Below, piece by piece: positions 8,722 to 16,908 of a stretch of 50,390 bases of DNA. The notes under the pieces were generated by a model. It worked only from the letters and a program-made list of their open reading frames with translations. It searched no databases and had not been told where the DNA came from. A program made the translations under genes and the position numbers. The number at the start of each line of letters is the position of its first letter. Within the stretch, counting starts at the first letter, position 1. The stretch is from CAYOOT01 sp964405665 (GTDB lineage: Bacteria > Bdellovibrionota_C > UBA2361 > SZUA-149 > CAZDWZ01): NCBI GenBank assembly GCA_964405665.1, contig CAYOOT010000013.1:1-50390 (forward strand), given 5' to 3'.

Positions 8722-10080
8722 TTAAAGACCAATTAAAGTCCCACTTCTAGAAAGTTTTAATTTATTTTCTATGGGCAAATCATTTAAAAAACTTATGCCA
8801 GATTCACGTCTCCATGTTGGATTTTTATGTTCTGGAAGAAATTTATAAATAGGTGAAAACTGGATAGTCCCATCAATATAATTTCCAATTTCTATCACTT
8901 CATAAATATGCCTTGTTTGAGTTTTCTTGTTTACACCTAAAAAAACGATAACACTGATTGCATTGGCGATTTGTTTCCTAATGGTATCAATTGTGACATT
9001 GCCCTGTGCTCTGGAAAGAAAAAGTTCTAACCTTGATAGAGCATCTTTTGCGCTTCGAGAATGAATTGTTGAGAAACCTGAATGTCCAGAAGAACAAACA
9101 TCAATAAAGGCCTCTGCTGCTTCTGCGTCACGCATTTCGCCAAGAATTAATCTGTTCATCGCCATGCGCAATCCAGTCCTAATGGCAATGGCCGGGGGGA
9201 TTTTACCAGCTCCTTCAGTATTTGCTTCCCTTGTTAGAAGTGTTCTTACAAATTTTCTATTTAAATTGATTTCATTAGTATCTTCAATAATCAAAATTGC
9301 TTCATTTTCAGGAACAAATAAAGAAAGTGCTTTAACTAAAGTTGTTTTGCCTGTTCCTACTTCTCCGGCAATTAAAATGGTGTTGTTTCCAAGGGCTACA
9401 ATTTTTGCAAGATATTCCATAATTTCTCTTGCAGTGAGTTTACAATTAATTAGCTCTTCAAGTGTTACATCAATGTGTCTAGCTATTCTAATTGTGGTCA
9501 TTGGCCCTAATCCATTAGGAGAAAAAGACTCGTGGGTGACACATATTCTGATATGAGAATCAATACTCGTATCTACTACTGGCGTGGCTACTGTACAAGA
9601 TTTGCCAACACGCTTTAGTAGATTTTCAATAAAAGATCGATAATGATTTTCATCTGTGAAACTTAAGTCCGTTTGAATATTTGTCCGGTTGCTTTGAATA
9701 CTGATATCATTATAATTTTTTATAATAATATCATTAATTTCAGGATTTTTAATTAAAGGAGTTAGGAGGTCATAGTTTTTAAAGCTCGAAGAAATTATCG
9801 CTATAACAATTGTTCTTTCCTGTTCAGTTAAAAACTCGTTATGTTTTTCTTCGATATGTTTTATGATTTCTAGTAGATCTTCTTCTTTGAAATTATTATG
9901 AGAATTTTCCTGAAAATTCTGAGCTAAAAATAATTGAACTTCTCTAGTAATAAATTTACCTGTGGCAGTTAGGATATTTTCAGAATTTGTTTTTTTGTGT
10001 TTGTGATTTTTGAATAGATATTGATTATAATAAGAGTGATATATGTCGTTTAGGCTTAACTCTTTGTTGACTTCATTCAT
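8722..10080 (-). CDS. cpaF: CpaF/TadA-type pilus assembly ATPase
   Basis: 452 aa hexameric secretion ATPase (VirB11/GspE superfamily) that powers Tad pilus extension. Visible motifs: Walker A GEVGTGKTT (239-247), the acidic IIEDTNEI box (264-271), Walker B LILGEMRD (311-318) and the His box SGHSGFSTIHS (331-341), all in the expected order. The N-terminal domain (about 90-200) carries the CpaF-type DIIIKNYNDISIQ segment. An extra, poorly conserved N-terminal stretch of about 80 residues precedes it. The start is 4 nt downstream of cpaB. This is the most clearly recognisable Tad gene in the operon and appears fully functional. Confidence 0.95.
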   Translation of the reverse strand: MNEVNKELSLNDIYHSYYNQYLFKNHKHKKTNSENILTATGKFITREVQLFLAQNFQENSHNNFKEEDLLEIIKHIEEKHNEFLTEQERTIVIAIISSSFKNYDLLTPLIKNPEINDIIIKNYNDISIQSNRTNIQTDLSFTDENHYRSFIENLLKRVGKSCTVATPVVDTSIDSHIRICVTHESFSPNGLGPMTTIRIARHIDVTLEELINCKLTAREIMEYLAKIVALGNNTILIAGEVGTGKTTLVKALSLFVPENEAILIIEDTNEINLNRKFVRTLLTREANTEGAGKIPPAIAIRTGLRMAMNRLILGEMRDAEAAEAFIDVCSSGHSGFSTIHSRSAKDALSRLELFLSRAQGNVTIDTIRKQIANAISVIVFLGVNKKTQTRHIYEVIEIGNYIDGTIQFSPIYKFLPEHKNPTWRRESGISFLNDLPIENKLKLSRSGTLIGL

Positions 10081-10084
10081 TATC

Positions 10085-10990
10085 TTAATCCTTGATCGTA
10101 ATACTTTTTGGCGAGTTTAAACTTTGAATCCACTTTGAACTGCCTTCAAGTAAATAAACTTTTCCATCAGGTCCTTTAGCCATGCCGGTATAATCTTTTT
10201 TCTCAATAGGAATAACTTTGTTACTAATTCCAAGAAGTGTTTTTTGGTTCATTTCGAGTGAAGCAGTTTTTAAATTGTCTCCATTACCTCTGAGTGCAAA
10301 AGTCAGTTTTCCAATACTGATCGCAGTTTTAATTTTTAGGGCTTCTTCCTGAGAAGTTAATAAAGTTACAGTAGCGGGTGCCTTGGGAGCGATGCTATCT
10401 GCAGTTTGTGCTTGCGCCGAGCTTCCTGCAGAAAGAATTTTAATATTTTCTGCAATTACTTTTGACTCTAGACCATTTTCGGAATTCTTAGATTGTCTTA
10501 CTAAAATAACATCAACAAAATTTCCTGATTGTGCCCAGCCTTCTACGGCTGATTCAATATCAACACGCACAGTAATGGCACGCATCCCTTGTGGAATACC
10601 TTCAGTTACTTGGTTTTTATCATTATTAATATTACTAAGTGCACTAAGAGGAATCGGTAAAAGTTTAGGTAAAGGAGTAGTTGTAGTCCAGTTTTTATAA
10701 TTTTCTGAATTATTTAAATACTCAGAAGTTAATCTACTTTTTGGCCAACTAATAGTTGTTAAAGGAATATTTTCTAATCGTTCACCTTTTGCCACTGTGC
10801 GGCTGGGGGTAGGAATACTAATCAGATCATCATCTGTTACTAAAATTATATTTTGTTTTTTATTGTCATTTTTTTTGGTAGTAATAACAATACCTACAAG
10901 TGCAATAACAACTACAAGGGCGATTATGAAATAATTTGACACATAATTGCCCTTAAGTTTTTTTAGTTTTACTTTCTTTTGCCTAAACAT
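10085..10990 (-). CDS. cpaB: CpaB/RcpC, Flp pilus assembly protein with SAF domain
   Basis: 301 aa. A basic N-terminus and one transmembrane helix (about 19-37) are followed by an SAF domain: IPTPSRTVAKGERL, then PIPLSAL, then EGIPQGMRAITVRVD and GNFVDVILV, the standard order in CpaB/RcpC proteins. The C-terminal RcpC region contains VTLLTSQEEALKI. CpaB is a periplasmic, membrane-anchored factor that aligns the inner-membrane machinery with the outer-membrane secretin. The secretin gene (CpaC/RcpA), usually next door, is absent from this window, so it must be encoded elsewhere. The gene lies 10 nt downstream of the pilin gene and 4 nt upstream of cpaF, in the usual operon context. Confidence 0.9.
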   Translation of the reverse strand: MFRQKKVKLKKLKGNYVSNYFIIALVVVIALVGIVITTKKNDNKKQNIILVTDDDLISIPTPSRTVAKGERLENIPLTTISWPKSRLTSEYLNNSENYKNWTTTTPLPKLLPIPLSALSNINNDKNQVTEGIPQGMRAITVRVDIESAVEGWAQSGNFVDVILVRQSKNSENGLESKVIAENIKILSAGSSAQAQTADSIAPKAPATVTLLTSQEEALKIKTAISIGKLTFALRGNGDNLKTASLEMNQKTLLGISNKVIPIEKKDYTGMAKGPDGKVYLLEGSSKWIQSLNSPKSITIKD

Positions 10991-11000
10991 CTTATTTCAA

Positions 11001-11210
11001 CTAAGAATTAGTGCTGCCAGGGATGACCGGAGAGGTTGGTAGATTGCTGATATTGAAATTCTTAAAATAAGAAGCTAAATTATCATAAAAGGCAAAAAGA
11101 CCTAATGACATTGTAACTACTGCTCCAATAAATAGTACTTGTTCTAAGGCAAGACTTCCTTTTTGATTTTTTAATAATTTATTTTTTATTTTCATTTTAT
11201 TTTTCTCCAT
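11001..11210 (-). CDS. Flp-type pilin (type IVb prepilin)
   Basis: 69 aa. A basic leader (KIKNKLLKNQKG) is followed by the prepilin cleavage motif KGSLALEQVLF: cut after Gly18, Ser at +1 and the conserved Glu at +5, then a hydrophobic helix (about 19-40) and a short tail. This is the size and layout of Flp major pilins, which polymerise into the Tad pilus after cleavage by TadV/CpaA. Its start overlaps the tadZ-like stop as TAATG. A second in-frame ATG at 11195 has a GGAG ribosome site 8 nt upstream and may be the true start, giving a shorter leader. The helix is clearly similar to the C-terminal segment of the upstream TadZ-like protein, suggesting an ancestral tandem pilin duplication. Confidence 0.88.
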   Translation of the reverse strand: MEKNKMKIKNKLLKNQKGSLALEQVLFIGAVVTMSLGLFAFYDNLASYFKNFNISNLPTSPVIPGSTNS

Positions 11211-12715
11211 TAGTTATTAATAATTTCAGTTTTTTCCAATTGAGATGGAAATTCCACAAAACCTGAAACATAACCTTGGATATTATCGATAAAAACTGGC
11301 AATGTTGTTGCAGCAAGTGCAATTGCTCCTGCTAAAAATAATAAAAATTCTAAGCTTAGGGAGCCTCGAGAATTAACTTTTAATTTTGTAAATTCTTCTT
11401 CAACATCATCAAATACTTTGTTATTTTGTTCCCAGGGAATTTTAGGGAGAATGTTATTTTCTTTCTCTTTGGGATAAAACAAATCTGCTTCTACTGTGAA
11501 ATAAGAGAGTAATTTTTTTAACCAATGCATTGTATGTTGAGATGAATTCCCGGAGTATTCTTTTTCCTGGCAAATATCTAAAACTAAATCTTCAATAGTA
11601 TTTTTTAGAAAATTTGAACCTTGAGTATAAAATGAATTTCCTGTTCCAACCCAATATTTGCCAGTTTTATCAAAGGGAATTGATTTTATTTTTGAGTTTT
11701 CTTTCTTAAATTTTGTATTGGTAACAAGGAAATCAAAAATATCATTCTTACTAAGTCCTCGTTCGATTAATTCATTAATAAAAATCAAAACGTCAGAATT
11801 ACCTGGTGCTTCTGAGAGTTCGTTGAACTTGTAATTTAATAGATAAACTGAAGCAGGCTCATTTGAACTTACTAAAATTTTTATAAAACTTCTTGCGTTA
11901 AGAGCAAAAGGCAATATTCCTTCACTGTTGGCGATATCGATAATTACTAATTGATAAAGATTTCTTAGGCTTTCAATAATTTGCAAACTATATTCAAAAC
12001 AATTTTGATTTCTCAACCATAGCTCTCTTGTTTCTCTATTTCCTGCTGGGGGTAAAAGCAAATCAATACCATTGGGAGCAGTTGTAATTAATTTTTGAAT
12101 AAAGCTTTGATCGATAACTTTTTCTTCAAGTAATCCGCTAGAATATTCGGCTGATTGCCAACGAGGAGCGGCTAGATAATGAAGCAGACTAGAGTTTAAT
12201 GAAAAATCAACAATAATACTAGATTTACCAAGGGCCATTGCTGCATGAGCGATTGCTGTTGCAATGGAAGTAGTGCCCACACCTCCTTTGGTGCCATTGA
12301 GGGTAATTATTTTACCGAGGGAGTCTTGGTATTTCTCATCTCCTAATTTGCATAGAAAATGAATGATTCTTGTTTCAGATTCATCCTGAGAAAAAATTTC
12401 ATCAGCTAAATTATTAAATCTTTTTAAAATCTTTAAATTATAATTTTCTTGTTTTACTAAGATAAGAATAGGTATCTGGGGATGGATATTTTTAAATTCT
12501 TTAATATCCATTAGTAATTCCTCTTCAGATAATATTGGACCAAGAACAATTGCATCAAATGAGTTGCAGAGAAGAATTTCGTTTTTAGAATATGGAGTAA
12601 ATTCAGCTAATCGTAGAAAACCAAGAGCTGAGCGAGAAGTTTCATAGGCTTGTTCAAAATAATTAACAAGCTTTGTTCTATCATTGGCGGTTTTGTCAAC
12701 ACACGCAATTTTCAT
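11210..12715 (-). CDS. TadZ/CpaE-like ATPase fused to a C-terminal Flp-pilin-like segment
   Basis: 501 aa. Residues about 1-110 form a receiver-like domain as in CpaE/TadZ, and 134-400 a MinD/ParA-type ATPase with deviant Walker A NGTKGGVGTTS (140-150). TadZ positions the Tad machine, often at a cell pole. Unusually, after a linker (about 415-450) the protein ends with RGSLSLEFLLFLAG and a hydrophobic helix (about 452-475). Gly451 with Glu at +5 is the prepilin cleavage consensus, and the segment aligns with the separate pilin next door (GSL-S/A-LE, later F/Y-DN, later Y...F). No plausible start codon lies just upstream of the pilin part, so it seems to be made only as a fusion. It is the first gene of the operon and has no clear ribosome site. 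The ATPase assignment is strong; the role of the fusion is inferred. Confidence 0.85.
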   Translation of the reverse strand: MKIACVDKTANDRTKLVNYFEQAYETSRSALGFLRLAEFTPYSKNEILLCNSFDAIVLGPILSEEELLMDIKEFKNIHPQIPILILVKQENYNLKILKRFNNLADEIFSQDESETRIIHFLCKLGDEKYQDSLGKIITLNGTKGGVGTTSIATAIAHAAMALGKSSIIVDFSLNSSLLHYLAAPRWQSAEYSSGLLEEKVIDQSFIQKLITTAPNGIDLLLPPAGNRETRELWLRNQNCFEYSLQIIESLRNLYQLVIIDIANSEGILPFALNARSFIKILVSSNEPASVYLLNYKFNELSEAPGNSDVLIFINELIERGLSKNDIFDFLVTNTKFKKENSKIKSIPFDKTGKYWVGTGNSFYTQGSNFLKNTIEDLVLDICQEKEYSGNSSQHTMHWLKKLLSYFTVEADLFYPKEKENNILPKIPWEQNNKVFDDVEEEFTKLKVNSRGSLSLEFLLFLAGAIALAATTLPVFIDNIQGYVSGFVEFPSQLEKTEIINN

Positions 12716-13025
12716 TACAACAACTACTCACTACTTAAATAATCTGATGTTTCTAAAATATTTCTTTCACTAAAATCAAGAAAAAAATTACAGATCATCA
12801 AATTTTTTTTATTAATTAAAAGTACTTAAAGTAAAGTTCTATTTCAAAATTAAAGGAAATTCATTGTTAACTCTTTGTTAAGTCCAATCAATTTCTTTTA
12901 CTTTGTTTTCTCCAATTATTATGAGAATGTTTCCTGTTGAATAAAAATTTTATAAATTTTTATTCAACGCATTAATCTACTCAACATTGGACATTTCTTA
13001 AATAACGTTTTATTCCTTTATAAGG
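12716..13025 (+). promoter_or_regulatory. Divergent intergenic region of the Tad operon and ChpT-like gene
   Basis: 310 nt of very AT-rich sequence between the divergent starts at 12715 (minus) and 13026 (plus). It must hold promoters for both transcripts, but no single -35/-10 pair stands out enough to name. It contains a perfect 15-bp inverted repeat (listed separately) and a short direct repeat of TTGTTAA around 12865-12885. No coding potential is seen. Confidence 0.5.
12936..12968. repeat. Perfect 15-bp AT-rich inverted repeat, operator candidate
   Basis: GTTGAATAAAAATTT, loop TAT, then its exact complement, about 57 nt upstream of the ChpT-like start. It sits in a divergent promoter region and lacks a trailing T-run, so an operator or a cruciform is more likely than a terminator. 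Confidence 0.55.
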
Positions 13026-13733
13026 ATGTCAACTGATTTTAATGATTTAAAACTTGTTCGTTTATGTCTAGGTCGAATCGGTCACGATTTGCGAAATAAT
13101 TTAAGTGTTTCTCTTTCTGTAATTAATGATTTAGTTGAAGGTTATGAGATTGGTAAAGATGAAATTAGTGATGCACAAAAATCTTTAGAAGAAGCTCTGA
13201 GCTTATTAAAATTTTTTGAACCGATCATTAATATTTCGCAGAAAAGATTAGAACAGATTAATTTATCAAGATTAATAGCTCAACAAATAGACGAAAGCAA
13301 CTTAAGAGAATTTTTTCAAACTGATTTAGAAAATCAAGAAACTATAATATCTGCTGATGTAAAGACACTGATCCATTCTCTAAAATATTTATTTCATTAT
13401 ATTAGCTCAAAATTAAGCTTCCTTTTAAAAAACAATCAAAATCCAAATATAGCTTTTATTAAAATAGATAATATTTTTACCTTATCGACAAAATTGTCAG
13501 TCAGATTTTTAAATGAAGAAAAATTAATAGTAGAGGGTTTAATAGAAACTTGTTTATTTCTTCAAGCCGACTCTTCAATTGAAGCTTTGGGATTGATCTT
13601 TGCTCAAAATTTACTTAAGGAAAATAATTTAGGTGAACTCAAATTTAATTATACAAAAGATGAAATTATAATATCCTTATTTTTTAAAACTAAAAATAAC
13701 CTCAAGGCACCTGGATATAAATTATCTGCGTAA
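13026..13733 (+). CDS. ChpT-like histidine phosphotransferase / degenerate histidine kinase
   Basis: 235 aa, cytoplasmic, no membrane segment. The N-terminus has a DHp-type H-box RIGHDLRNNLS with candidate phospho-acceptor His20, followed by a second long helix (about 40-75). The C-terminal half looks like a worn-out HATPase: EALGLIFAQNLL (about 185-196) sits where the G2 box should be, but no N-box and no G1 DxGxG are visible. This two-part layout and size match ChpT of alphaproteobacteria, a phosphotransferase that relays phosphate from a hybrid kinase receiver to a response regulator. It is divergent from the Tad operon that ends with a hybrid kinase, which makes a relay plausible. The last codons lie inside a copy of the REP-like repeat. 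The call is by pattern, not full homology; a simple inactive kinase is the alternative. Confidence 0.55.
   Translation: MSTDFNDLKLVRLCLGRIGHDLRNNLSVSLSVINDLVEGYEIGKDEISDAQKSLEEALSLLKFFEPIINISQKRLEQINLSRLIAQQIDESNLREFFQTDLENQETIISADVKTLIHSLKYLFHYISSKLSFLLKNNQNPNIAFIKIDNIFTLSTKLSVRFLNEEKLIVEGLIETCLFLQADSSIEALGLIFAQNLLKENNLGELKFNYTKDEIIISLFFKTKNNLKAPGYKLSA
13700..13718 (+). repeat. REP-like repeat copy 1
   Basis: CCTCAAGGCACCTGGATAT, one mismatch-level variant of the family consensus CCTCAAGGCANCTGGATAT. It overlaps the last codons of the ChpT-like gene and marks the left end of the transposase unit. Confidence 0.7.
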
Positions 13734-13846
13734 GATAACTAAAAATTTCCATTTATCGAGAGACAAGATTGTAAAATCGACGAAAAAGGTAACTAAGAAT
13801 TTGTAAAAATTCAAAGTTTATCAATAAATTATACTACTTATATAAC

Positions 13847-14785
13847 ATGTCACAATCTCAACCTTTGAGAATAGAAGATCCAAATAATTATTCTTTTATT
13901 ACAGCAAGGACAATTAATTCTCTTCTTTGGTTTGTAAATAATAAGAAATTGGAAGATAAGATTTTAGGATTTTTAGCTAAGTATAGAGAAACCCATGAAA
14001 TGAAATTATACTCTTTTGTGATGCAAGGAAATCATTATCATATGATAGCACAATATCCATGTAGCAATCGAGCATCTTTTTTTAGGGACTTTAATGCCAG
14101 AATTGCAGAATGTACAAGATTTTTTGTTAAAAAGTTTCTTGGAGGGCCACTTTTTGAAAGAAGATATTCAGAGCAAGTGTTGCCTTCTAATGAAGATATT
14201 GAAGAATGGTTCTTTTATTGTGCACTGCAACCTGTCCAAGCTGGTTTATGTGAAAAAATATCCGATTATCCCGCATACAATTCTTTTTATGATGCCATTT
14301 CAGGAAAGGAAAAAGTTTTTAAATTAGTTAATTGGACAAAATATAATGATGCAAAAAGACAAAATTTTAAAGTGGCTGTTAAAAATTACTTTGAATCATA
14401 TACTCTTAAATACGAAAGATTACCGGGATATGAAAAATTAAGCCAAGAAGAATATGTTAATTTGATGTTAAAAAAATTGGAAGAACGAAGAGTAGTAATT
14501 GTTAACAACTTGAAGGCTAAGGGGCATATTTTTCCAGGGAAGAAAAAATTGCAGCAAACGAAATCTGGTTGTTCTCCACTGAGAACAAAAAAAAGCAGAA
14601 GAGATTATAAACGGCCACTATGTTTGACTAAATGTTTAGAATTGAAACAAAAATTCCTTAGCTGGTATTTTTCTATTTATGAATTATATAAAATAGCTTC
14701 CAAGAAATATCTTCAAGGTGATGATACTGCTTTATTTCCTAAATTTACCTATAAACCTCCATGGAGGATAATTAAAGAATTTTAA
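13847..14785 (+). CDS. Y1 (HuH) transposase, REP-associated tyrosine transposase type
   Basis: 312 aa. The N-terminal half is a Y1_Tnp (IS200/RAYT) domain: FVMQGNHYHMIAQ carries the HuH metal-binding motif (HYH, about residues 63-65), followed by an RFFVKKFLGGPLFERRY stretch and YCALQPVQAGL, the counterpart of the Y-x-x-x-N-P-V-x-A-G-L signature found in RAYT proteins. The C-terminal 150 residues are basic and poorly conserved, probably DNA-binding. Such enzymes nick single-stranded DNA through a tyrosine and are linked to REP palindromes. Here the gene is flanked by inverted copies of a repeat that also occurs elsewhere without a transposase. The canonical Asn of the NPV motif is Gln. No frameshift is visible, so it may be active. 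Confidence 0.85.
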   Translation: MSQSQPLRIEDPNNYSFITARTINSLLWFVNNKKLEDKILGFLAKYRETHEMKLYSFVMQGNHYHMIAQYPCSNRASFFRDFNARIAECTRFFVKKFLGGPLFERRYSEQVLPSNEDIEEWFFYCALQPVQAGLCEKISDYPAYNSFYDAISGKEKVFKLVNWTKYNDAKRQNFKVAVKNYFESYTLKYERLPGYEKLSQEEYVNLMLKKLEERRVVIVNNLKAKGHIFPGKKKLQQTKSGCSPLRTKKSRRDYKRPLCLTKCLELKQKFLSWYFSIYELYKIASKKYLQGDDTALFPKFTYKPPWRIIKEF

Positions 14786-15007
14786 ATTCCTATTATTTAA
14801 GATGAAATACTATTTAAAGTTGACAAAAAAAGCTTTTGCAAAATTGCAATTTTGCCTTAACCGTAAAAATCAATGTTGAAAGTAATTTCAATTTGTTTAT
14901 TATAAAATTTCAAGTCGCAATTGAAACAAGTTCTTTTTATCAATTTCAATCAAATTCCTTTCAAGATTAATTAAAAATTTCCTTTTATCAATAATTCTTT
15001 TATAATA

Positions 15008-15030
15008 ATATCCACTGGCCTTGAGGATAT
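15008..15030 (-). repeat. REP-like repeat copy 2
   Basis: Inverse orientation of copy 1. The unit has matching ATATCC and GGATAT ends, so it can fold into a small hairpin as REP elements do. It overlaps a TTG at 15021 that is in frame with surE, another reason to place the surE start at 15057. Confidence 0.7.
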
Positions 15031-15056
15031 TAGAAAATAAAATTAAGAAATATTTA

Positions 15057-15890
15057 ATGAACAAAAAATATAAAATATTACTCACCAACGATGATGGTTT
15101 TGATAGTCCGTTGTTGCTTGCCTTTATTGAAGCTTTGTCTGGAGCAAGTTTTTGTTCGGAGTTGAGAATTGTTGTACCAACAGAGGAACAGAGTTGGAAG
15201 AGTCAGGCTTGTACGAGATTTGAATTGCTTAGTGCTAATGAACATTTATTTGGACCTGTTAAGGGGTTTGTTGTTAATGGTACTCCTGCTGATTGTGTGG
15301 GATTGGGATTGTATAATTTATTTGAGGAACCGGCTGATTTTGTTCTTTCGGGAATCAATTTGGGTAGTAATACATCTTTTCCTTTTTATTTGAATTCGGC
15401 AACGGTGGGAGCTGTGAGACATGCTTTTACTTTTGGTGTGAAGGGAATCGCTCTTTCTGTGAAAGTAGAAGAACAAGTACAAAAGTGGTGGAACAAAGGA
15501 GGAAGAATTGGAGAAAATATGTTTCTTCCGCAGTGGAGGGAATTGGCAAGTTTGTCTGTGGAGTTAGTTGAAGAATTAATTTTAGAACGTTACTGGCAAG
15601 GGGTAGATTTGTACACCATAAATTTTCCTTGGAGTGCCTCGGCTAAAACCGAGAAAGTTATTACCGAACCTGAAAAAATGACTTATCTTTCTCCTTTGTA
15701 TGAAAAAGTAGAAAGTGGATATCGGCATGTTTTTAAGGGATTTAAGAGAGGTGATTATGAAAGTAATTTAGGTAAGGATACAACAACTTTAGAAAATGCC
15801 AAGATCTCGATTTGCCCAATTAGTCATGATTTAAATTTAAAAAATAAAGATACCTTAAAGTTTTTGCAGGAAACTTTTTTTAATAAGTAA
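15057..15890 (+). CDS. surE: 5'/3'-nucleotidase SurE
   Basis: 277 aa. The N-terminal KILLTNDDGFDS motif gives the metal ligands Asp12-Asp13, and EEQSWKSQACT and SGINLGSNT supply the Ser and Asn positions of the SurE active site. The SGTVGA-like segment is SATVGAVRHAF. SurE removes phosphate from nucleoside 5'- and 3'-monophosphates and is linked to stationary-phase survival. The ATG at 15057 is preferred over an in-frame TTG at 15021 because that TTG lies inside the mobile-element repeat and the SurE fold starts right after the ATG. It stands alone downstream of the transposase unit; its own promoter may have been displaced by the insertion. Confidence 0.9.
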   Translation: MNKKYKILLTNDDGFDSPLLLAFIEALSGASFCSELRIVVPTEEQSWKSQACTRFELLSANEHLFGPVKGFVVNGTPADCVGLGLYNLFEEPADFVLSGINLGSNTSFPFYLNSATVGAVRHAFTFGVKGIALSVKVEEQVQKWWNKGGRIGENMFLPQWRELASLSVELVEELILERYWQGVDLYTINFPWSASAKTEKVITEPEKMTYLSPLYEKVESGYRHVFKGFKRGDYESNLGKDTTTLENAKISICPISHDLNLKNKDTLKFLQETFFNK

Positions 15891-16074
15891 TTTTTTCTTA
15901 GATATTTTCTACAGACCAGAATTGTCTCTTAAAGAAGAAAAAAGCCCTTTTAACACTCTAAATCAAGCATATTAAGCTTAAATTATTCCTCTTGTTTCTT
16001 TGGGTTCTATAGGTTATAAATTCCCCTGTTGTTCCCATATCTATTTTTACAGACATTTCAATTGGATTTTTACC

Positions 16075-16851
16075 ATGATTAGAAAATTCTTTATATTTTT
16101 TCTGTTATCGATATCTTTTATTAAAACAGCAAGTGCTGATAATTTACTGGCTTCTCAATTGGGAATTAAAACTAGCCAATTTAAAGTTGCTAAAAATAAT
16201 TTAGTAGTTCCGTTTCAAATAACCTCAACTGACCGCTGCTCCTTTGGGGATTTGGATGCATTGTTTTTGGATCTTTATCATAGTAGTCCTGAAACAAAAG
16301 TGCTTCTTACTTTAGAAGATTTTTTAAATCCTGAACAAATATACTTCACAAAAGATTTGATTGCCGATCAATTCGATGAAAAAATTATTGGGAAAGGGGG
16401 TTACCAAAGTTCGTTGGAATTACCTCAATTACCTTCAGCAAAATTACTTGCTTTATATGTTTGTAAAGATCTTAGCGGTAAAAGCTGTTCAGGTAAATTA
16501 GTGCAAGATGTGAATAAGACTATCAATGTTTATAATGCCAATAGTACTTTACCTAAGGGATTCAGAGCTGATGATAAAATTTACTTTTTTTCATATTTAT
16601 TAGTTGATAAAAATAAGGTTTCAATAGTAGCCTCTCCTTTAGGAGAAAATGAATATCCTGTTTTTCAAGATTATTTAAAAGCAAATGGCATCAGCGCTGC
16701 TGATGCAGAAAAAATTACTGCTAAAGTTAAGATGAACAATGATCTCTTGGGTTCGGAAGCTTTAAGTTTTACTGACAAATCTGCTTCGATAAATCTTTTG
16801 CTTCCTAGACTTAACAGCAAAAAATGTTATCGCCCTAAAGAAGCTAAATAA
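16075..16851 (+). CDS. Secreted protein of unknown function
   Basis: 258 aa from the ATG at 16075. The N-terminus MIRKFFIFFLLSISFIKTASA is a good signal peptide with an AxA-like cleavage site (SADN). A longer in-frame reading from a TTG at 16000 would put 25 residues in front of the signal peptide and is therefore rejected. The mature part is mixed alpha/beta with few Cys (RCSFGD, CKDLSGKSC, KKCYRP) that could form disulphides. No family is recognised and no catalytic motif stands out. It is monocistronic, ending close to a convergent lipoprotein gene. Confidence 0.75.
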   Translation: MIRKFFIFFLLSISFIKTASADNLLASQLGIKTSQFKVAKNNLVVPFQITSTDRCSFGDLDALFLDLYHSSPETKVLLTLEDFLNPEQIYFTKDLIADQFDEKIIGKGGYQSSLELPQLPSAKLLALYVCKDLSGKSCSGKLVQDVNKTINVYNANSTLPKGFRADDKIYFFSYLLVDKNKVSIVASPLGENEYPVFQDYLKANGISAADAEKITAKVKMNNDLLGSEALSFTDKSASINLLLPRLNSKKCYRPKEAK

Positions 16852-16908
16852 TTAAAATAATTTAGCTACAAGTTTTCTCAGTTAAGACTAGCAGACTAAC
16901 TACATAAC

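Larger units (their letters stand above)
13700..15030 (+). mobile_element. IS200-like/RAYT element bounded by inverted REP-like repeats
   Basis: A Y1 transposase gene is bounded by inverted copies of the REP-like repeat: CCTCAAGGCACCTGGATAT at 13700-13718, and the complementary orientation at 15008-15030. Just inside the ends lies a direct 17-nt near-repeat (AAAAATTTCC-A/T-TTTATC) at 13741-13757 and 14973-14989. An 18-nt perfect palindrome, GCAAAATTGCAATTTTGC, lies at 14838-14855 downstream of the transposase. Whether the whole unit still moves, or the gene is a resident RAYT that mobilises small repeat pairs, cannot be told from one copy. Confidence 0.6.

Noticed and set aside
9164..9556. 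Plus-strand ORF antisense to cpaF
   Set aside because: Codes opposite a highly conserved ATPase; no ribosome site; shadow of the real gene.
14094..14327. Second-frame ORF within the transposase
   Set aside because: Not like any family; the HuH frame is intact.
15021..15056. TTG start for surE at 15021
   Set aside because: Lies in the REP-like repeat; the SurE domain starts at the ATG at 15057.
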